Source of the DNA: a bacterium | Lineage (GTDB): Bacteria; Actinomycetota; Acidimicrobiia; Acidimicrobiales; CATQHL01 | Reading direction: 5' to 3' | Assembly: GCA_026708055.1 (NCBI GenBank) | Contig: JAPOVS010000067.1 | Location: 1 to 64,000 of the forward strand | DNA: 64,000 nucleotides | Shown: piece by piece, positions 1-8,805 of the stretch | Layout of the letters: every line of letters begins with the position of its first letter | Position numbering within the stretch: position 1 is the first letter of the stretch | Notes under the pieces: model-generated | What the model was told of the DNA's origin: nothing | Database searches by the model: none | The model's input: only the letters and a program-made list of their open reading frames with translations | Translations under genes and position numbers: made by a program

Positions 1-161
1 AGGCCGACCGCGACGGCGAGGTGTGGACCTGGGTGGTGCGGAACCGTGCCGCCGTCACCTCGAGTTCGCAGTCCATCGAGACGGCCCGCGAGCGTCGAGC
101 CGAGCAGCGGGAGGCCGCCGAACGCCAGGGGACCCTGTTCGACCGGAGGTTGGGGGCATGA
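1..161 (+). CDS. C-terminal end of an unidentified upstream protein (partial)
   Basis: An open frame enters the window (first full codon at base 3) and runs 52 codons to a TGA at 159-161. The tail is rich in Arg, Glu and Ala and ends in a GTLFD-like segment followed by six residues. Its stop overlaps the ATG of the next gene by four bases (ATGA), so the two are almost certainly translated together. DUF499 ATPases are often encoded next to DUF1156-type DNA methyltransferases in phage-defence loci, so this may be the end of such a gene. That is inference from context only: the visible part carries no diagnostic motif. Confidence 0.6.
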   Translation, partial: ADRDGEVWTWVVRNRAAVTSSSQSIETARERRAEQREAAERQGTLFDRRLGA

Positions 162-2404
162 GCAGTGCGCCGCCGACTCCGTGGTGGGAGACCGTCCAGC
201 TACGCGACGAGATCGTCGACGGGAGGGGCCGTATCGACGATGTGCAGGCGTCGCTGCACGATGCGGTGTTCGGACGGGCCGACGGCGCGACCGGCCTCTA
301 CGGTGACGCCGACCTCTACGGGCAGATCACCCACCCGACCGGCTCTCTGGTGGCGTTAATGGCGCAGGTGGCGGTGCGGCTCGGCTCGGGCGGGGCGGCG
401 TCCACGAGGGCGCGTGCCGTTTGGCGGCTCGATCAGGCGATGGGGGGCGGGAAGTCCCACGGCCTCATCGGGCTATGGCATCTCGCCGCCCACACCGACC
501 GGCTGGCGGCGACAGATCTGGGCACAGAGGTGTTCCGCGAGGTCGGGCAGTTTGTCGGGCCGGGCATCGTGGCCGGTGACCTGGGCGGCCCGCGCTGCGT
601 TGTCCTGGACTGCGACAACCCCGAGCCCCGCGAGAAGGTCGACGGCCCGGCGGCGACGCTGGGGGAGCGGTTCCTGTGGCGGCTCTTCGAGGGCGCCTAC
701 AAGAAGTGGGAGACCTACAAGGACCACGTCGCCAACAAGGAGTCCCTCGCCGAGGCCCTGCACGATGCGGGCCGCCCGGTGCTGATCCTCATCGACGAGA
801 TCATGGACTACATCCGCTGGGCGTCCAACAAGGACGAGCAGCTGGCGCTGGCCGACATGGCGTTCCTGCGGGCGCTGCTGGATGTGGTCAACGACGTCGA
901 CAACTGCGTCCTTGTCGTGGTGATGATCGCCTCGGACCGGGACCGGATCGCCCTCAACGAGACCGGCCAGCGCTGCCGGGGCGAGCTGGAGGACCTGCTG
1001 GTGCGCAACGGCGAGGCCACGACCGTCTCCGGCGGCGGCGACTTCGCTGAGATCATCCGCCGCCGCCTCTTCGCCGGCCGCCCGCCCGCCGAGGTCGTCG
1101 CGGCCACCGCAGGGTGGTTCGCGGCGCACATGGGCGGGCGTTGGGGCGCCGACGTGTTCGCCCAACTCGGCCCCGACGGCGAGCGGGTGGCCGAGCGGGT
1201 GGCGCGCTGCTACCCGTTCCACCCGTCGCTGATCCGCCTGGCCGAGGAGGAGTGGTCCCAGCACGCCGGGTTCCAGCGGGTGCGCTCCACGATCCAGGTG
1301 TTCGCCGCGACCGTCTACGAGTTGGCCGAGCGCGGCGGCCGCGGGGACTGGGGGCCGCAGCTGATCGGGCCCGGTGACCTGCCGCTGTCGGCCCGGTCGG
1401 TGCGGGACTCCTTGTTGGACTCGGGGCTCGTCACCGATCACCGCACCGGGGCGAGCCTGCGCGAGATCGCCGCCGCGGAGATCGCCGACCCCGACCATCC
1501 CGAAAGGGGCACAGCCCGCCGCCTCGACCTGCACCGCGAACCCGTCGGCTGGAACAGCAACAACCCGAGAGCCGCAGAGCGCGCCGCCACCGCGCTGTTC
1601 GTCTACTCGGTCTGCCCACGCCCCGGCGGCCGCCGCGGTGCCACGCTGAGCGAACTGGCCGCCGCTGCTTTCGTTCCGTCCACGGCGTTCGGGCCGGGGG
1701 ACGCCGAGGTGGTGTGGACCGAACTGTCCGACCCCAACGCCGGGCTCACCGCCATCGACATGATCCCCGGCCGCGGCGGTCGCCCCGCCCGCTGGACCTT
1801 CGAGACGCGCCAGCTGCTCCCCGCCGGCGAGCGGGATCTCCGCCGCGCCCTGTTCGCGGCCATCACCGCCGGCGACATCGAGATCGTCGACAGCGCCGGG
1901 GGGACCCGCACCGTCACGACCGCTGCCGACATCAACCTCAGCTCCAACGAACTACGCATCCAGCGACCGGCAAAGGGCCAGGTCGAAGTCCCCGACGTGA
2001 CCGGCCAGAGCGCGGCAGACGCCCGTGCCGCCCTCCAGCAGGCCGGCCTGACAGTCGCCGCCGCAGGCGCCGGAGCCGCCGGGGTCGTCACCGAACAAGG
2101 CACAGCTCCCGGCGCCCGAGTCGAGCCGGGCAGCACGATCACCCTCACGCTCCGCCCCAAGACCGACGACCCGAGGCCCACATCCACCGAGCATCAAGTC
2201 GCTATGACCGTCACAAAGTCACTGAGCGACAGCGAGGCCCGCGACGCGGTCTGGCGGCTCTTCAGCACCCTCGCCGACGCTATCGACACCGACGCCTCCC
2301 ACATCCAGATGACGATCCAACTCACCACGTCCACCGCCACAAAGGACAAGATCGCCGGAGCAGCCGAAGAAGCCGGCCTATCTGCCGCCGTCCGGGACCT
2401 CTGA
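158..2404 (+). CDS. DUF499-type AAA+ ATPase with a C-terminal PASTA-like domain
   Basis: The 748-residue protein is a probable intracellular ATPase of the DUF499 family, members of which sit in phage-defence loci beside DUF1156 methyltransferases. A Walker A motif (GGGKSHG) lies near residue 95 and a Walker B motif (VLILIDEI) near residue 210, followed by a YPFHPSLI segment typical of the family. Around residues 608-665 there is a PASTA-like repeat (VPDVTGQSAADARAALQQAG, then GSTITLTL), which is unexpected in this family. About 80 further residues follow it. The ATG at 158 is chosen because GGAGGT precedes it by seven bases and because it overlaps the upstream stop; an open frame continues 5' of it. 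The normal C-terminal half of DUF499 proteins may be shortened here. The family call is fairly sure; the function is inferred. Confidence 0.8.
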   Translation: MSSAPPTPWWETVQLRDEIVDGRGRIDDVQASLHDAVFGRADGATGLYGDADLYGQITHPTGSLVALMAQVAVRLGSGGAASTRARAVWRLDQAMGGGKSHGLIGLWHLAAHTDRLAATDLGTEVFREVGQFVGPGIVAGDLGGPRCVVLDCDNPEPREKVDGPAATLGERFLWRLFEGAYKKWETYKDHVANKESLAEALHDAGRPVLILIDEIMDYIRWASNKDEQLALADMAFLRALLDVVNDVDNCVLVVVMIASDRDRIALNETGQRCRGELEDLLVRNGEATTVSGGGDFAEIIRRRLFAGRPPAEVVAATAGWFAAHMGGRWGADVFAQLGPDGERVAERVARCYPFHPSLIRLAEEEWSQHAGFQRVRSTIQVFAATVYELAERGGRGDWGPQLIGPGDLPLSARSVRDSLLDSGLVTDHRTGASLREIAAAEIADPDHPERGTARRLDLHREPVGWNSNNPRAAERAATALFVYSVCPRPGGRRGATLSELAAAAFVPSTAFGPGDAEVVWTELSDPNAGLTAIDMIPGRGGRPARWTFETRQLLPAGERDLRRALFAAITAGDIEIVDSAGGTRTVTTAADINLSSNELRIQRPAKGQVEVPDVTGQSAADARAALQQAGLTVAAAGAGAAGVVTEQGTAPGARVEPGSTITLTLRPKTDDPRPTSTEHQVAMTVTKSLSDSEARDAVWRLFSTLADAIDTDASHIQMTIQLTTSTATKDKIAGAAEEAGLSAAVRDL

Positions 2405-2623
2405 GCCGGTTCGACGCGCACCGGGAGGCCGCCGAGCGGTGCCCGCCGCTGGGGGCTGAGCCGTTCGGGCATCACTGCTACGGTGATGCAGGATCATCTT
2501 TCGGCCGATCGTCACCGCGAATGCGGACTGAAGGCCCGGGGAAAACGACATTCGACTCATGGGCAGCGAGACGCGGCAACGGTCCGGCGGGCCGGTGCGG
2601 GAGACGCCGGCGGGCGCAGTCCC

Positions 2624-5600
2624 GTGAGCGGCGCCGCCCGGAGTTACGACGTCGCCGTCGTCGGCGCCGGCCCGGTCGGCAGCTTGTGCGCGCTCGCCCA
2701 CGCGCGCCGAGGCGCCTCGGTGGCTCTGCTCGAGGCGAACCCCAATACCTCCAAACGGCTCGCAGGCGAGTGGTTGCACCCCCCCGCCCTGCGCATCCTG
2801 CGTGATTTCGGGATAGGGCTCGATACCCAGCCGCGGAGCACCGCGGGCAAGGGATTCGTGGTGTTCCCCGAGGACCGGTCCGAGCCGATCGTGCTTCGCT
2901 ATCCGGACGGATCGCACGGTCTGGTCTGCGAGCACGAGGCGCTGGTCTCGCTGCTGCGTGCAGCCGTCGACGACGAGCCGGGCATCGACTTCATGCTCCA
3001 CGCGCGCGTGCGGGCGGTCGAGGACCAGCGTGTCACGTTCGCCCGCGACGGCGCCGATGAATCCGTGAAGGCCGCGCTGATCGTCGGCGCGGACGGCCGG
3101 GGCTCGATCGTGCGCCGATCCTTGGGTCTCTGGACGAGTCCGAGTAACTGCTCGCGGATGATGGGGATCACCCTGAGCGGGGTGGGGTTGCCGCTGGAGG
3201 GTTACGGGCACGTGGTCTGCGGCGGACCGGGGCCGATTCTCATATATCGCTTGGGAGACGATTCCGTCCGGGTGATTGTCGACGTCCCCTTGGGGCACTC
3301 AGCGAGGGACCTGGTCGCCATGATGTCGGACTCGTACGCCAGCTGGATGCCCGAAGCGCTCCGGGCGGCGTTCGTCGAAGCGCTGCGGGAGCGGAGATTT
3401 CTCGCCGCGGCCAACGCGCTGAGGCCACGCGCCACCTACGGGAGCCCGCGGCGGGTCCTCATCGGGGATGCGGCCGGGCATTACCATCCGCTGACGGCGG
3501 TGGGGATGACCCTCGGTTTCGGCGACGCGCTGACACTGGCCGAAGGAAGGAACTTCCGCGACTTCACCAACAGGCGTTTCCGGGCGACCCGCGCCCCGGA
3601 GCTCCTCGCCATGGGGCTGTATGAGATCCTCGCGGACCATCGGGTCGAATCGGTGGCGCTCAGGCACGCGATCTACCGGCGTTGGCGGGAGAGTCCCGCG
3701 GTCCGCGACCGGACCGTCGGCCTTCTCGCCTGTGAGGACACCTCGATCGCCAGTCTGGGTCTGGCGTGCGGCGCGATGGGGGCCCGGGCGGTCGTCGGGG
3801 AGATCCCGAGATCCTGTGAGCGGGCCGCCTGGCGTCGGACCCGCGACATCGTCCGTGCGCTGGCGGTTCGTCTCGGGTGGGTTCTCCGCGGGGTTCGCCA
3901 ACTCCGCAAGGCGCGCAACGCCGGTGGGCGCAGGGACGCGCGGGCCCGGGAGACCCTGGCCCGCGCGTTCCTGGTCTCCATGCCTTCGAGAGCCGGGGAC
4001 CTCCGGGCCAGCCCCCCCGAAGCGGTCGCGGCGCCCGACGCCGGCCCGGCGCTGAGGAGCGCGAGCACGCGCCTGTTGAGCCTCCAGGGCGCCGACGGCT
4101 CCTGGGAGGGCGAGGTGGTGTGGTGTCCCATGCTCACCGCGCAGTACGTGCTGCTGCACCACATCGTGGGGCGGCCGCTCGACCCCGGCCGACGTCGCCG
4201 CGTGCTGCGCCACTTCGAGCGATCGCGCCTCGAGGGAGGCTCCTGGGGTCTGCACGAGCACGCACCGCCCCACCTGTTCGTCACGACCCTGGTCTACGCG
4301 GCGGCGAGACTGCTCGGCATCGAGCCGGACGACCCGCTGATCGAGCGGGCCCGGCGATTCCTGCGGGCGGAGGGGGTGCTCGGCATCCCGAGCTGGGGGA
4401 AGTTCTGGCTGGCGCTCGTCGGCCTCTACGACTGGCGCGGGGTGAACGCCGTCCTGCCGGAACTGTGGAGACTGCCGCGCTGGATGCCGTTGCATCCTTC
4501 GAAGTGGTACTGCCATACCCGGCTCATCTACATGGCGATGGCGGTGATCTACCCGCTCCGGTACCGGGCACCCGTCACGTCGGTGATCGCCGCGGTGCGG
4601 GAGGAGTTGTTCCCCGAGGGGTTCGCCGACGTCGACTTCCGCTCGGGCCGGAATCGCCTGCGGGAGGGCGACCTCTTCGCCCGGCCCGGTGTGTGGCTCC
4701 GAGCCGGCTACCGGTTCGCGCAGCTGTACGAACGGTTCGCAGGCAAGCGACGGCGCGCCCGATGCATCGAGGAGATGATCCGGCACATCAGGTGGGAACT
4801 GCGAACCACTGCCCACAGGAGCATCTCCCCGGTCAGCGGACTCCTCAACATTCTCGCCCTGTGGCTGCGGGATCCGGACGACAGCGACGGCCAGCGGGCT
4901 CTCGCGCAGCTGGACGGCTGGATCTGGGAGGACGCCGAGGGCGGCGCACGCGTCGCCGGAGCGAGAAGCGCCTTGTGGGACACCGGGTTCTCCCTGCAGG
5001 CGCTGGCGACCGTGCCGGAGTCCGACGGCGTTGCGAGCGCACTGCGCCGCGGCGCCGATTTCGTGCGCCGGCAACAGATCGATGTCAGCTTCGAGGGATT
5101 CGGCGACGCCTACCGGACCGATCCCAGAGGCGGCTGGTGTTTCGCCGGGAAATCGCACGGCTGGCCGGTGACTGACTGCACCGCGGAAGCCGTGCTCGGA
5201 CTGATCGCCGCCGATCGCGGCGCCACGAGCACGACGGCGCTCGGCGAGGCGGTTCGTTTCATGTTGCGCGGCCAGAGCCGCAACGGCGGGTTCGGCAGCT
5301 ACGAGGCACGGCGCTCGGCGATCGGCCTCGAGTGGCTGAATCCGGCCGAGATGTTCGGCGAGTCGATGACGGAGCGCTCCTACGTCGAGTGCACCGCTTC
5401 CTGCCTCACCGCGTTGACCGCTTGCCGGGAGCACTTCCCGGAGGTCGCGGATCCGGCGGTGATGAGCGCGGTCCGCAGGGCCGAGGCCTGGCTTCGCCGG
5501 ACCCAGCGCTGCGACGGGTCGTGGCGCGGCTCCTGGGGTGTCCAGTTCATCTACGGCACCTTCTTCGGGATCAGGGGTCTGCTTGCCGCCGGCGCCGGCC

Positions 5601-6004
5601 CCGGCGATCCGGCGCTGCGGCTGGCGTGCCGGTGGCTGCTGGACCGCCAGCGGCCCGACGGGGGGTGGGGCGAGCACCACAGCGGCTGCCTGACCGGCCG
5701 CTACGTCGCGCACACCGAGAGTCAGGTCATCCAGACCGCGTGGGCGATGCTCGCCCTCCTCGAGGCGGGCGACTCGGACTGGGCGGCGATCGCGCAGGGC
5801 GCCCGATTCCTGCTCGACAGCCAGGACGCGGACGGCCAGTGGCCCCGCCAGGACGGCGCCGGGGTGTTCTTCCGGACGGCCGTGCTGGACTACGGCCTGT
5901 ACCGGCAGTACTTCCCCCTCCAGGCGCTCGGTCTCTACGAGCAGCGGCGTCGAGCCCGGCTGGGACTGACACCCGCGGCGGGGCTCTCCGGGCTCGTTGC
6001 CTGA
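2624..6004 (+). CDS. Fused squalene epoxidase-oxidosqualene cyclase
   Basis: One uninterrupted frame encodes about 1126 residues. Residues 1-430 look like a squalene monooxygenase: a dinucleotide fold with VVGAGPVGS and an acidic residue after the second strand, a VGADGRGS segment, LIGDAAGHYHPLTAVGMT near residue 281, and a C-terminal GLYEILADH...VGLLA stretch resembling the eukaryotic enzyme. Residues about 480-1126 look like a triterpene cyclase with QW-type repeats, a WYCHTR..Y motif, and VTDCTAEA with the putative catalytic Asp at 851. DCTAE is the oxidosqualene cyclase signature, whereas squalene-hopene cyclases have DXDD. The predicted reaction is squalene to 2,3-oxidosqualene to a lanosterol- or parkeol-type sterol at the membrane. 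The start is uncertain: GTG 2624 places the flavin fold at the N-terminus as in the family, while GTG 2483 or ATG 2486 would add about 46 unrelated residues. No other sterol genes are in the window. Confidence 0.88.
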   Translation: MSGAARSYDVAVVGAGPVGSLCALAHARRGASVALLEANPNTSKRLAGEWLHPPALRILRDFGIGLDTQPRSTAGKGFVVFPEDRSEPIVLRYPDGSHGLVCEHEALVSLLRAAVDDEPGIDFMLHARVRAVEDQRVTFARDGADESVKAALIVGADGRGSIVRRSLGLWTSPSNCSRMMGITLSGVGLPLEGYGHVVCGGPGPILIYRLGDDSVRVIVDVPLGHSARDLVAMMSDSYASWMPEALRAAFVEALRERRFLAAANALRPRATYGSPRRVLIGDAAGHYHPLTAVGMTLGFGDALTLAEGRNFRDFTNRRFRATRAPELLAMGLYEILADHRVESVALRHAIYRRWRESPAVRDRTVGLLACEDTSIASLGLACGAMGARAVVGEIPRSCERAAWRRTRDIVRALAVRLGWVLRGVRQLRKARNAGGRRDARARETLARAFLVSMPSRAGDLRASPPEAVAAPDAGPALRSASTRLLSLQGADGSWEGEVVWCPMLTAQYVLLHHIVGRPLDPGRRRRVLRHFERSRLEGGSWGLHEHAPPHLFVTTLVYAAARLLGIEPDDPLIERARRFLRAEGVLGIPSWGKFWLALVGLYDWRGVNAVLPELWRLPRWMPLHPSKWYCHTRLIYMAMAVIYPLRYRAPVTSVIAAVREELFPEGFADVDFRSGRNRLREGDLFARPGVWLRAGYRFAQLYERFAGKRRRARCIEEMIRHIRWELRTTAHRSISPVSGLLNILALWLRDPDDSDGQRALAQLDGWIWEDAEGGARVAGARSALWDTGFSLQALATVPESDGVASALRRGADFVRRQQIDVSFEGFGDAYRTDPRGGWCFAGKSHGWPVTDCTAEAVLGLIAADRGATSTTALGEAVRFMLRGQSRNGGFGSYEARRSAIGLEWLNPAEMFGESMTERSYVECTASCLTALTACREHFPEVADPAVMSAVRRAEAWLRRTQRCDGSWRGSWGVQFIYGTFFGIRGLLAAGAGPGDPALRLACRWLLDRQRPDGGWGEHHSGCLTGRYVAHTESQVIQTAWAMLALLEAGDSDWAAIAQGARFLLDSQDADGQWPRQDGAGVFFRTAVLDYGLYRQYFPLQALGLYEQRRRARLGLTPAAGLSGLVA

Positions 6005-6029
6005 CGCTTCCAGCACCTACGCTCGGAGG

Positions 6030-7184
6030 GTGACAGCGGGACGCCTCGAGGGAGACGACGCCCCCCCGCGGCCGGCGCCGGTGCGAGTCGTGCGCCGCCC
6101 GGCAGGGCGCGGACCGGCGCGGGAGGCGCCGCCCGAGGACCTGCGGCGCGACGTTCTGGAGGTGGGGCGGCGGGCCGGGCTGGCCGCGGTCGGCGTGGCC
6201 CCGGTGGAGGTCTTCGAGAGCACGCGCCGGGCGCTGTCGGAGCGCCGGGCCGCGGGCCTCCACGGCGGCATGCAGTTCACGTACCGCAATCCCGAGCGCT
6301 CCACCGACCCGGGGCGGATCCTCCCGGGGGCGGCTTCCCTGGTGGTGGGGGCGCTGGACTACGCCCGTCCCGCCGCCCCGGGACCCGCCGCGGGGCGACC
6401 GACGGCCCGGGTGGCCCGCTACGCCAGCAGTGACGTGTACGGCGAGCTGCGTGCGGCCCTGGGCGCGGTGGCCCGGGTTCTCGTCGAGGCGGGCCATCGG
6501 GCGGTGGTCGTGGCCGACGACAACGCGCTCGTGGACCGCGAGGCCGCCCGCCGGGCCGGTCTGGGCTACTACGGCAAGAACAGCAACCTGCTGCTGGCGG
6601 ACTCGGGAAGCTGGTTCGTGCTGGGAACGGTGGTCAGCGATGCGGTCCTGGCGCCGGCCGTCGAGCGGGTGCCCGACGGCTGCGGCCCCTGCCGGCGGTG
6701 CCTCGACGGCTGCCCGACGGGCGCCATCGTCGCCCCCGGAGTCGTCGACAGCCGCCGCTGCCTGGCGTGGCTGCTGCAGGCCACCGGTGACTTTCCCGTC
6801 GAGTTCCGGGAAGCGCTCGGGGACCGGCTGTACGGGTGCGACGACTGCCAGGAGGTCTGCCCGCCCAACCGGCCCCTGCCGGAGGCCACCGATCCCGGCG
6901 AGGAGGCCTCGGTGGACGTCCTGGACCTCTTAGCGGCCGGCGACGAGGAACTCATGGAACGCCACGGGCGCTGGTACATCCCCGCCCGCGACCCTCGCTA
7001 CCTGCGGCGCAACGCGCTCGTCGTGCTGGGCAACATCGCCGACGGCAGCGATCCCGAGGTAGCGGGGGCCCTGCGGCGCTACCAGCGGCACGCGGACCCC
7101 ATGCTGGCCCGCCACGCGGCCTGGGCGGCGAGGCGGCTGGGGCTGGAACCGGAGTCGGCGACCGCCCCGGCGGGCGGCTCGTGA
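6030..7184 (+). CDS. queG: Epoxyqueuosine reductase QueG
   Basis: QueG reduces epoxyqueuosine to queuosine at the wobble base of tRNAs for Asn, Asp, His and Tyr, using cobalamin and two [4Fe-4S] clusters. About 384 residues are encoded. The DUF1730-type N-terminal half leads to VADDNALVDREAARR and GLGYYGKNSNLL, then a ferredoxin-like block with CGPCRRCLDGCP and YGCDDCQEVCP, giving the expected eight cluster cysteines. A short HEAT-like tail follows. GTG 6030 lies directly after GGAGG, which is too close to be ideal; GTG 6081 and an upstream TTG at 5997 are alternatives, and the first 30-40 residues are low-complexity. The last codons overlap the next gene by four bases. No queuosine synthesis gene is nearby, so the substrate may depend on salvage or on genes elsewhere. 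Confidence 0.93.
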   Translation: MTAGRLEGDDAPPRPAPVRVVRRPAGRGPAREAPPEDLRRDVLEVGRRAGLAAVGVAPVEVFESTRRALSERRAAGLHGGMQFTYRNPERSTDPGRILPGAASLVVGALDYARPAAPGPAAGRPTARVARYASSDVYGELRAALGAVARVLVEAGHRAVVVADDNALVDREAARRAGLGYYGKNSNLLLADSGSWFVLGTVVSDAVLAPAVERVPDGCGPCRRCLDGCPTGAIVAPGVVDSRRCLAWLLQATGDFPVEFREALGDRLYGCDDCQEVCPPNRPLPEATDPGEEASVDVLDLLAAGDEELMERHGRWYIPARDPRYLRRNALVVLGNIADGSDPEVAGALRRYQRHADPMLARHAAWAARRLGLEPESATAPAGGS

Positions 7185-8335
7185 GCGAGCCCCGCACGAC
7201 AACCGGCGGCGAACCCCGGCCGCGCCGCCACCTGCTGGTCACCAACGACTACCCGCCGAAGGTCGGCGGGATCCAGAACTACCTCTGGGAGCTCTGGCGG
7301 CGGCTGCCACCCGATCGGTTCTGCGTCCTGACCCGGCCGCATCCCGATGCCGCCGCCTTCGACGCCGCCGAGGCGTACCCCATCGTGCGCAGCGCGGCCT
7401 CCTTCCTGCTGCCCAGGCCGGTGGTGCTGGCGGAGATCCGCGATCTGCTGGCCTCCACCGGCGCCGAGCTGGTCGTGTTCGACCCCGCTGTTCCCGTGGG
7501 GGCCCTGGGGCCGCGCCTGGGGGTGCCCTACGGGGTCGTCCTGCACGGCGCCGAGGTGACCGTGCCGGCGCGGCTGCCGCTCGCCGCCGGAGCACTCCGG
7601 CGCACCCTGGCGGGTGCCGAGTTGGTGATCTCCGCCAGCCGCTACGCGGCCGGCGAAGCGCGGCGGCTGTGCCCCGACATGGCGCCGGACCACTACGTGC
7701 CGCCGGGGGTCGACGTCGGGCGCTTCGTGCCGCTGTCCGGCGAACGTCGGCGGGCGGCGCGCCGCTGCCTCGGCGTGGATGACGGCGAGACCCTGGTGCT
7801 CTGCGTCAGCCGGCTGGTGCCGCGCAAGGGCATGGACAGGCTGATCGAGGCGGTCGCCCGCCTGGCACCCGGCCGGCCGGGTCTGCGCCTGTGCATCGCC
7901 GGAGCGGGCAGGGACCGCGGGAGACTGGAGCGGCTCGTGCGCCGCACCGGCGCGCCGGCTCGCCTGCTCGGGCGGGTCCCCGAGGGGGAGTTGGCCGGCC
8001 TGTACGGCGCCGCGGACCTGTTCGCCATGCTGTGCCGCAGGCGCTGGGCAGGCCTCGAGCAGGAAGGATTCGGGATCGTCTTCCTGGAGGCGGCGGCCGC
8101 CGGGGTGGCGCAGGTGGCCGGCGAGAGCGGGGGAGCAGCCGAAGCCGTCGAGCACGGGATCAGCGGGCTGGTGGTCGGAGATCCCAACGATGCCACCGCA
8201 GTGGCCGACAGCCTGGCGACCCTGCTCGACGATCCCGCCTGCCGCCGCCGCATGGGCGCCGCCGCGCGCCGGCGCGCCGAGGCGCGGTTCAGCTACGACC
8301 GCCTGGCCGGGGACCTGTGCCGCGCCCTGAGTTGA
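7181..8335 (+). CDS. pimB: GT4 glycosyltransferase, PimB'-like mannosyltransferase
   Basis: This 384-residue GT-B enzyme resembles actinobacterial PimB', which adds the second mannose to phosphatidylinositol mannosides from GDP-mannose at the cytoplasmic face of the membrane. It opens with VTNDYPPKVGGIQNYLWEL, the hallmark N-terminal segment of that group. The C-terminal half holds CVSRLVPRKGMDRLIEA and the nucleotide-sugar EX7E motif (EQEGFGIVFLEA). GTG 7181 overlaps the queG stop (GTGA). The following membrane protein and the SRPBCC gene recall the mycobacterial arrangement around pimB'. The glycosyltransferase class is certain; the exact acceptor is inferred from similarity and neighbours. 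Confidence 0.82.
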   Translation: MSEPRTTTGGEPRPRRHLLVTNDYPPKVGGIQNYLWELWRRLPPDRFCVLTRPHPDAAAFDAAEAYPIVRSAASFLLPRPVVLAEIRDLLASTGAELVVFDPAVPVGALGPRLGVPYGVVLHGAEVTVPARLPLAAGALRRTLAGAELVISASRYAAGEARRLCPDMAPDHYVPPGVDVGRFVPLSGERRRAARRCLGVDDGETLVLCVSRLVPRKGMDRLIEAVARLAPGRPGLRLCIAGAGRDRGRLERLVRRTGAPARLLGRVPEGELAGLYGAADLFAMLCRRRWAGLEQEGFGIVFLEAAAAGVAQVAGESGGAAEAVEHGISGLVVGDPNDATAVADSLATLLDDPACRRRMGAAARRRAEARFSYDRLAGDLCRALS

Positions 8336-8805
8336 GTTCCCCGGCGCCTGCTGCCGACGGTGCTCCGCCACCGCAGTGGTTGCTCGTGGCCTCCCGCGCC
8401 GGCACAGCGGTGCTGTGCGTTGCGATCGTGCTGGGCGCGGTGTGGCCCCATCGAGCCGGCGCGGCCGCCCAGGTCGTGGCGCTGGTGCTGTTCGGTGCCG
8501 GGAGTCTCGCCCTTCTCCGGGCGTACGCCGTGGCGGTGCGCCGGAGCCGACTCGAGCAGGTGTCGACGATGGCTGCCTTCGTGGGAATGCCGGGAGCGCC
8601 CCGCTCGGTGCGCGTCGAATTGCGGCTCGCTGCCGGGTTGCAGTTCGCCGCCGGGCTCACCGGTGCGGCGGTTCGCCCCTTTGGCCCGCTCGCGTTCGGT
8701 ATTCTTGCGGGTGTGTACGGCTTGGGTGTGATTGCTCTCTGGGGTGCGGGGCACGGCGAGTTCCCCAGCCGGTCCCCGCGCGCCGCGCGGAGGCGGGATG
8801 GTTGA
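8332..8805 (+). CDS. Small integral membrane protein of unknown function
   Basis: The encoded protein has about 157 residues and four probable membrane segments: a first one over VLCVAIVLGAVW, a second over VVALVLFGAGSLALL, a third over LAAGLQFAAGLTG, and a last one over FGILAGVYGLGVIAL. A basic, Arg-rich tail follows. The only start that fits the layout is TTG 8332, which overlaps the glycosyltransferase stop as TTGA; this genome uses the same 4-base coupling with ATG and GTG elsewhere. The 3' end overlaps the start of the SRPBCC gene by eight bases. I recognise no family. Its position between a PIM-type glycosyltransferase and an SRPBCC protein hints at an envelope-lipid role, which is inference only. 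Confidence 0.65.
   Translation: MSSPAPAADGAPPPQWLLVASRAGTAVLCVAIVLGAVWPHRAGAAAQVVALVLFGAGSLALLRAYAVAVRRSRLEQVSTMAAFVGMPGAPRSVRVELRLAAGLQFAAGLTGAAVRPFGPLAFGILAGVYGLGVIALWGAGHGEFPSRSPRAARRRDG

Noticed and set aside
4060-6004. Squalene-hopene cyclase as the identity of the C-terminal half of the fusion
   Set aside because: The catalytic motif is DCTAE, not DXDD, and the WYCHTR segment matches oxidosqualene cyclases.
3299-6016. A 905-codon open frame on the minus strand
   Set aside because: It is the complement of the epoxidase-cyclase fusion, is low-complexity and has no recognisable domain. Long antisense frames are expected in such GC-rich coding DNA.
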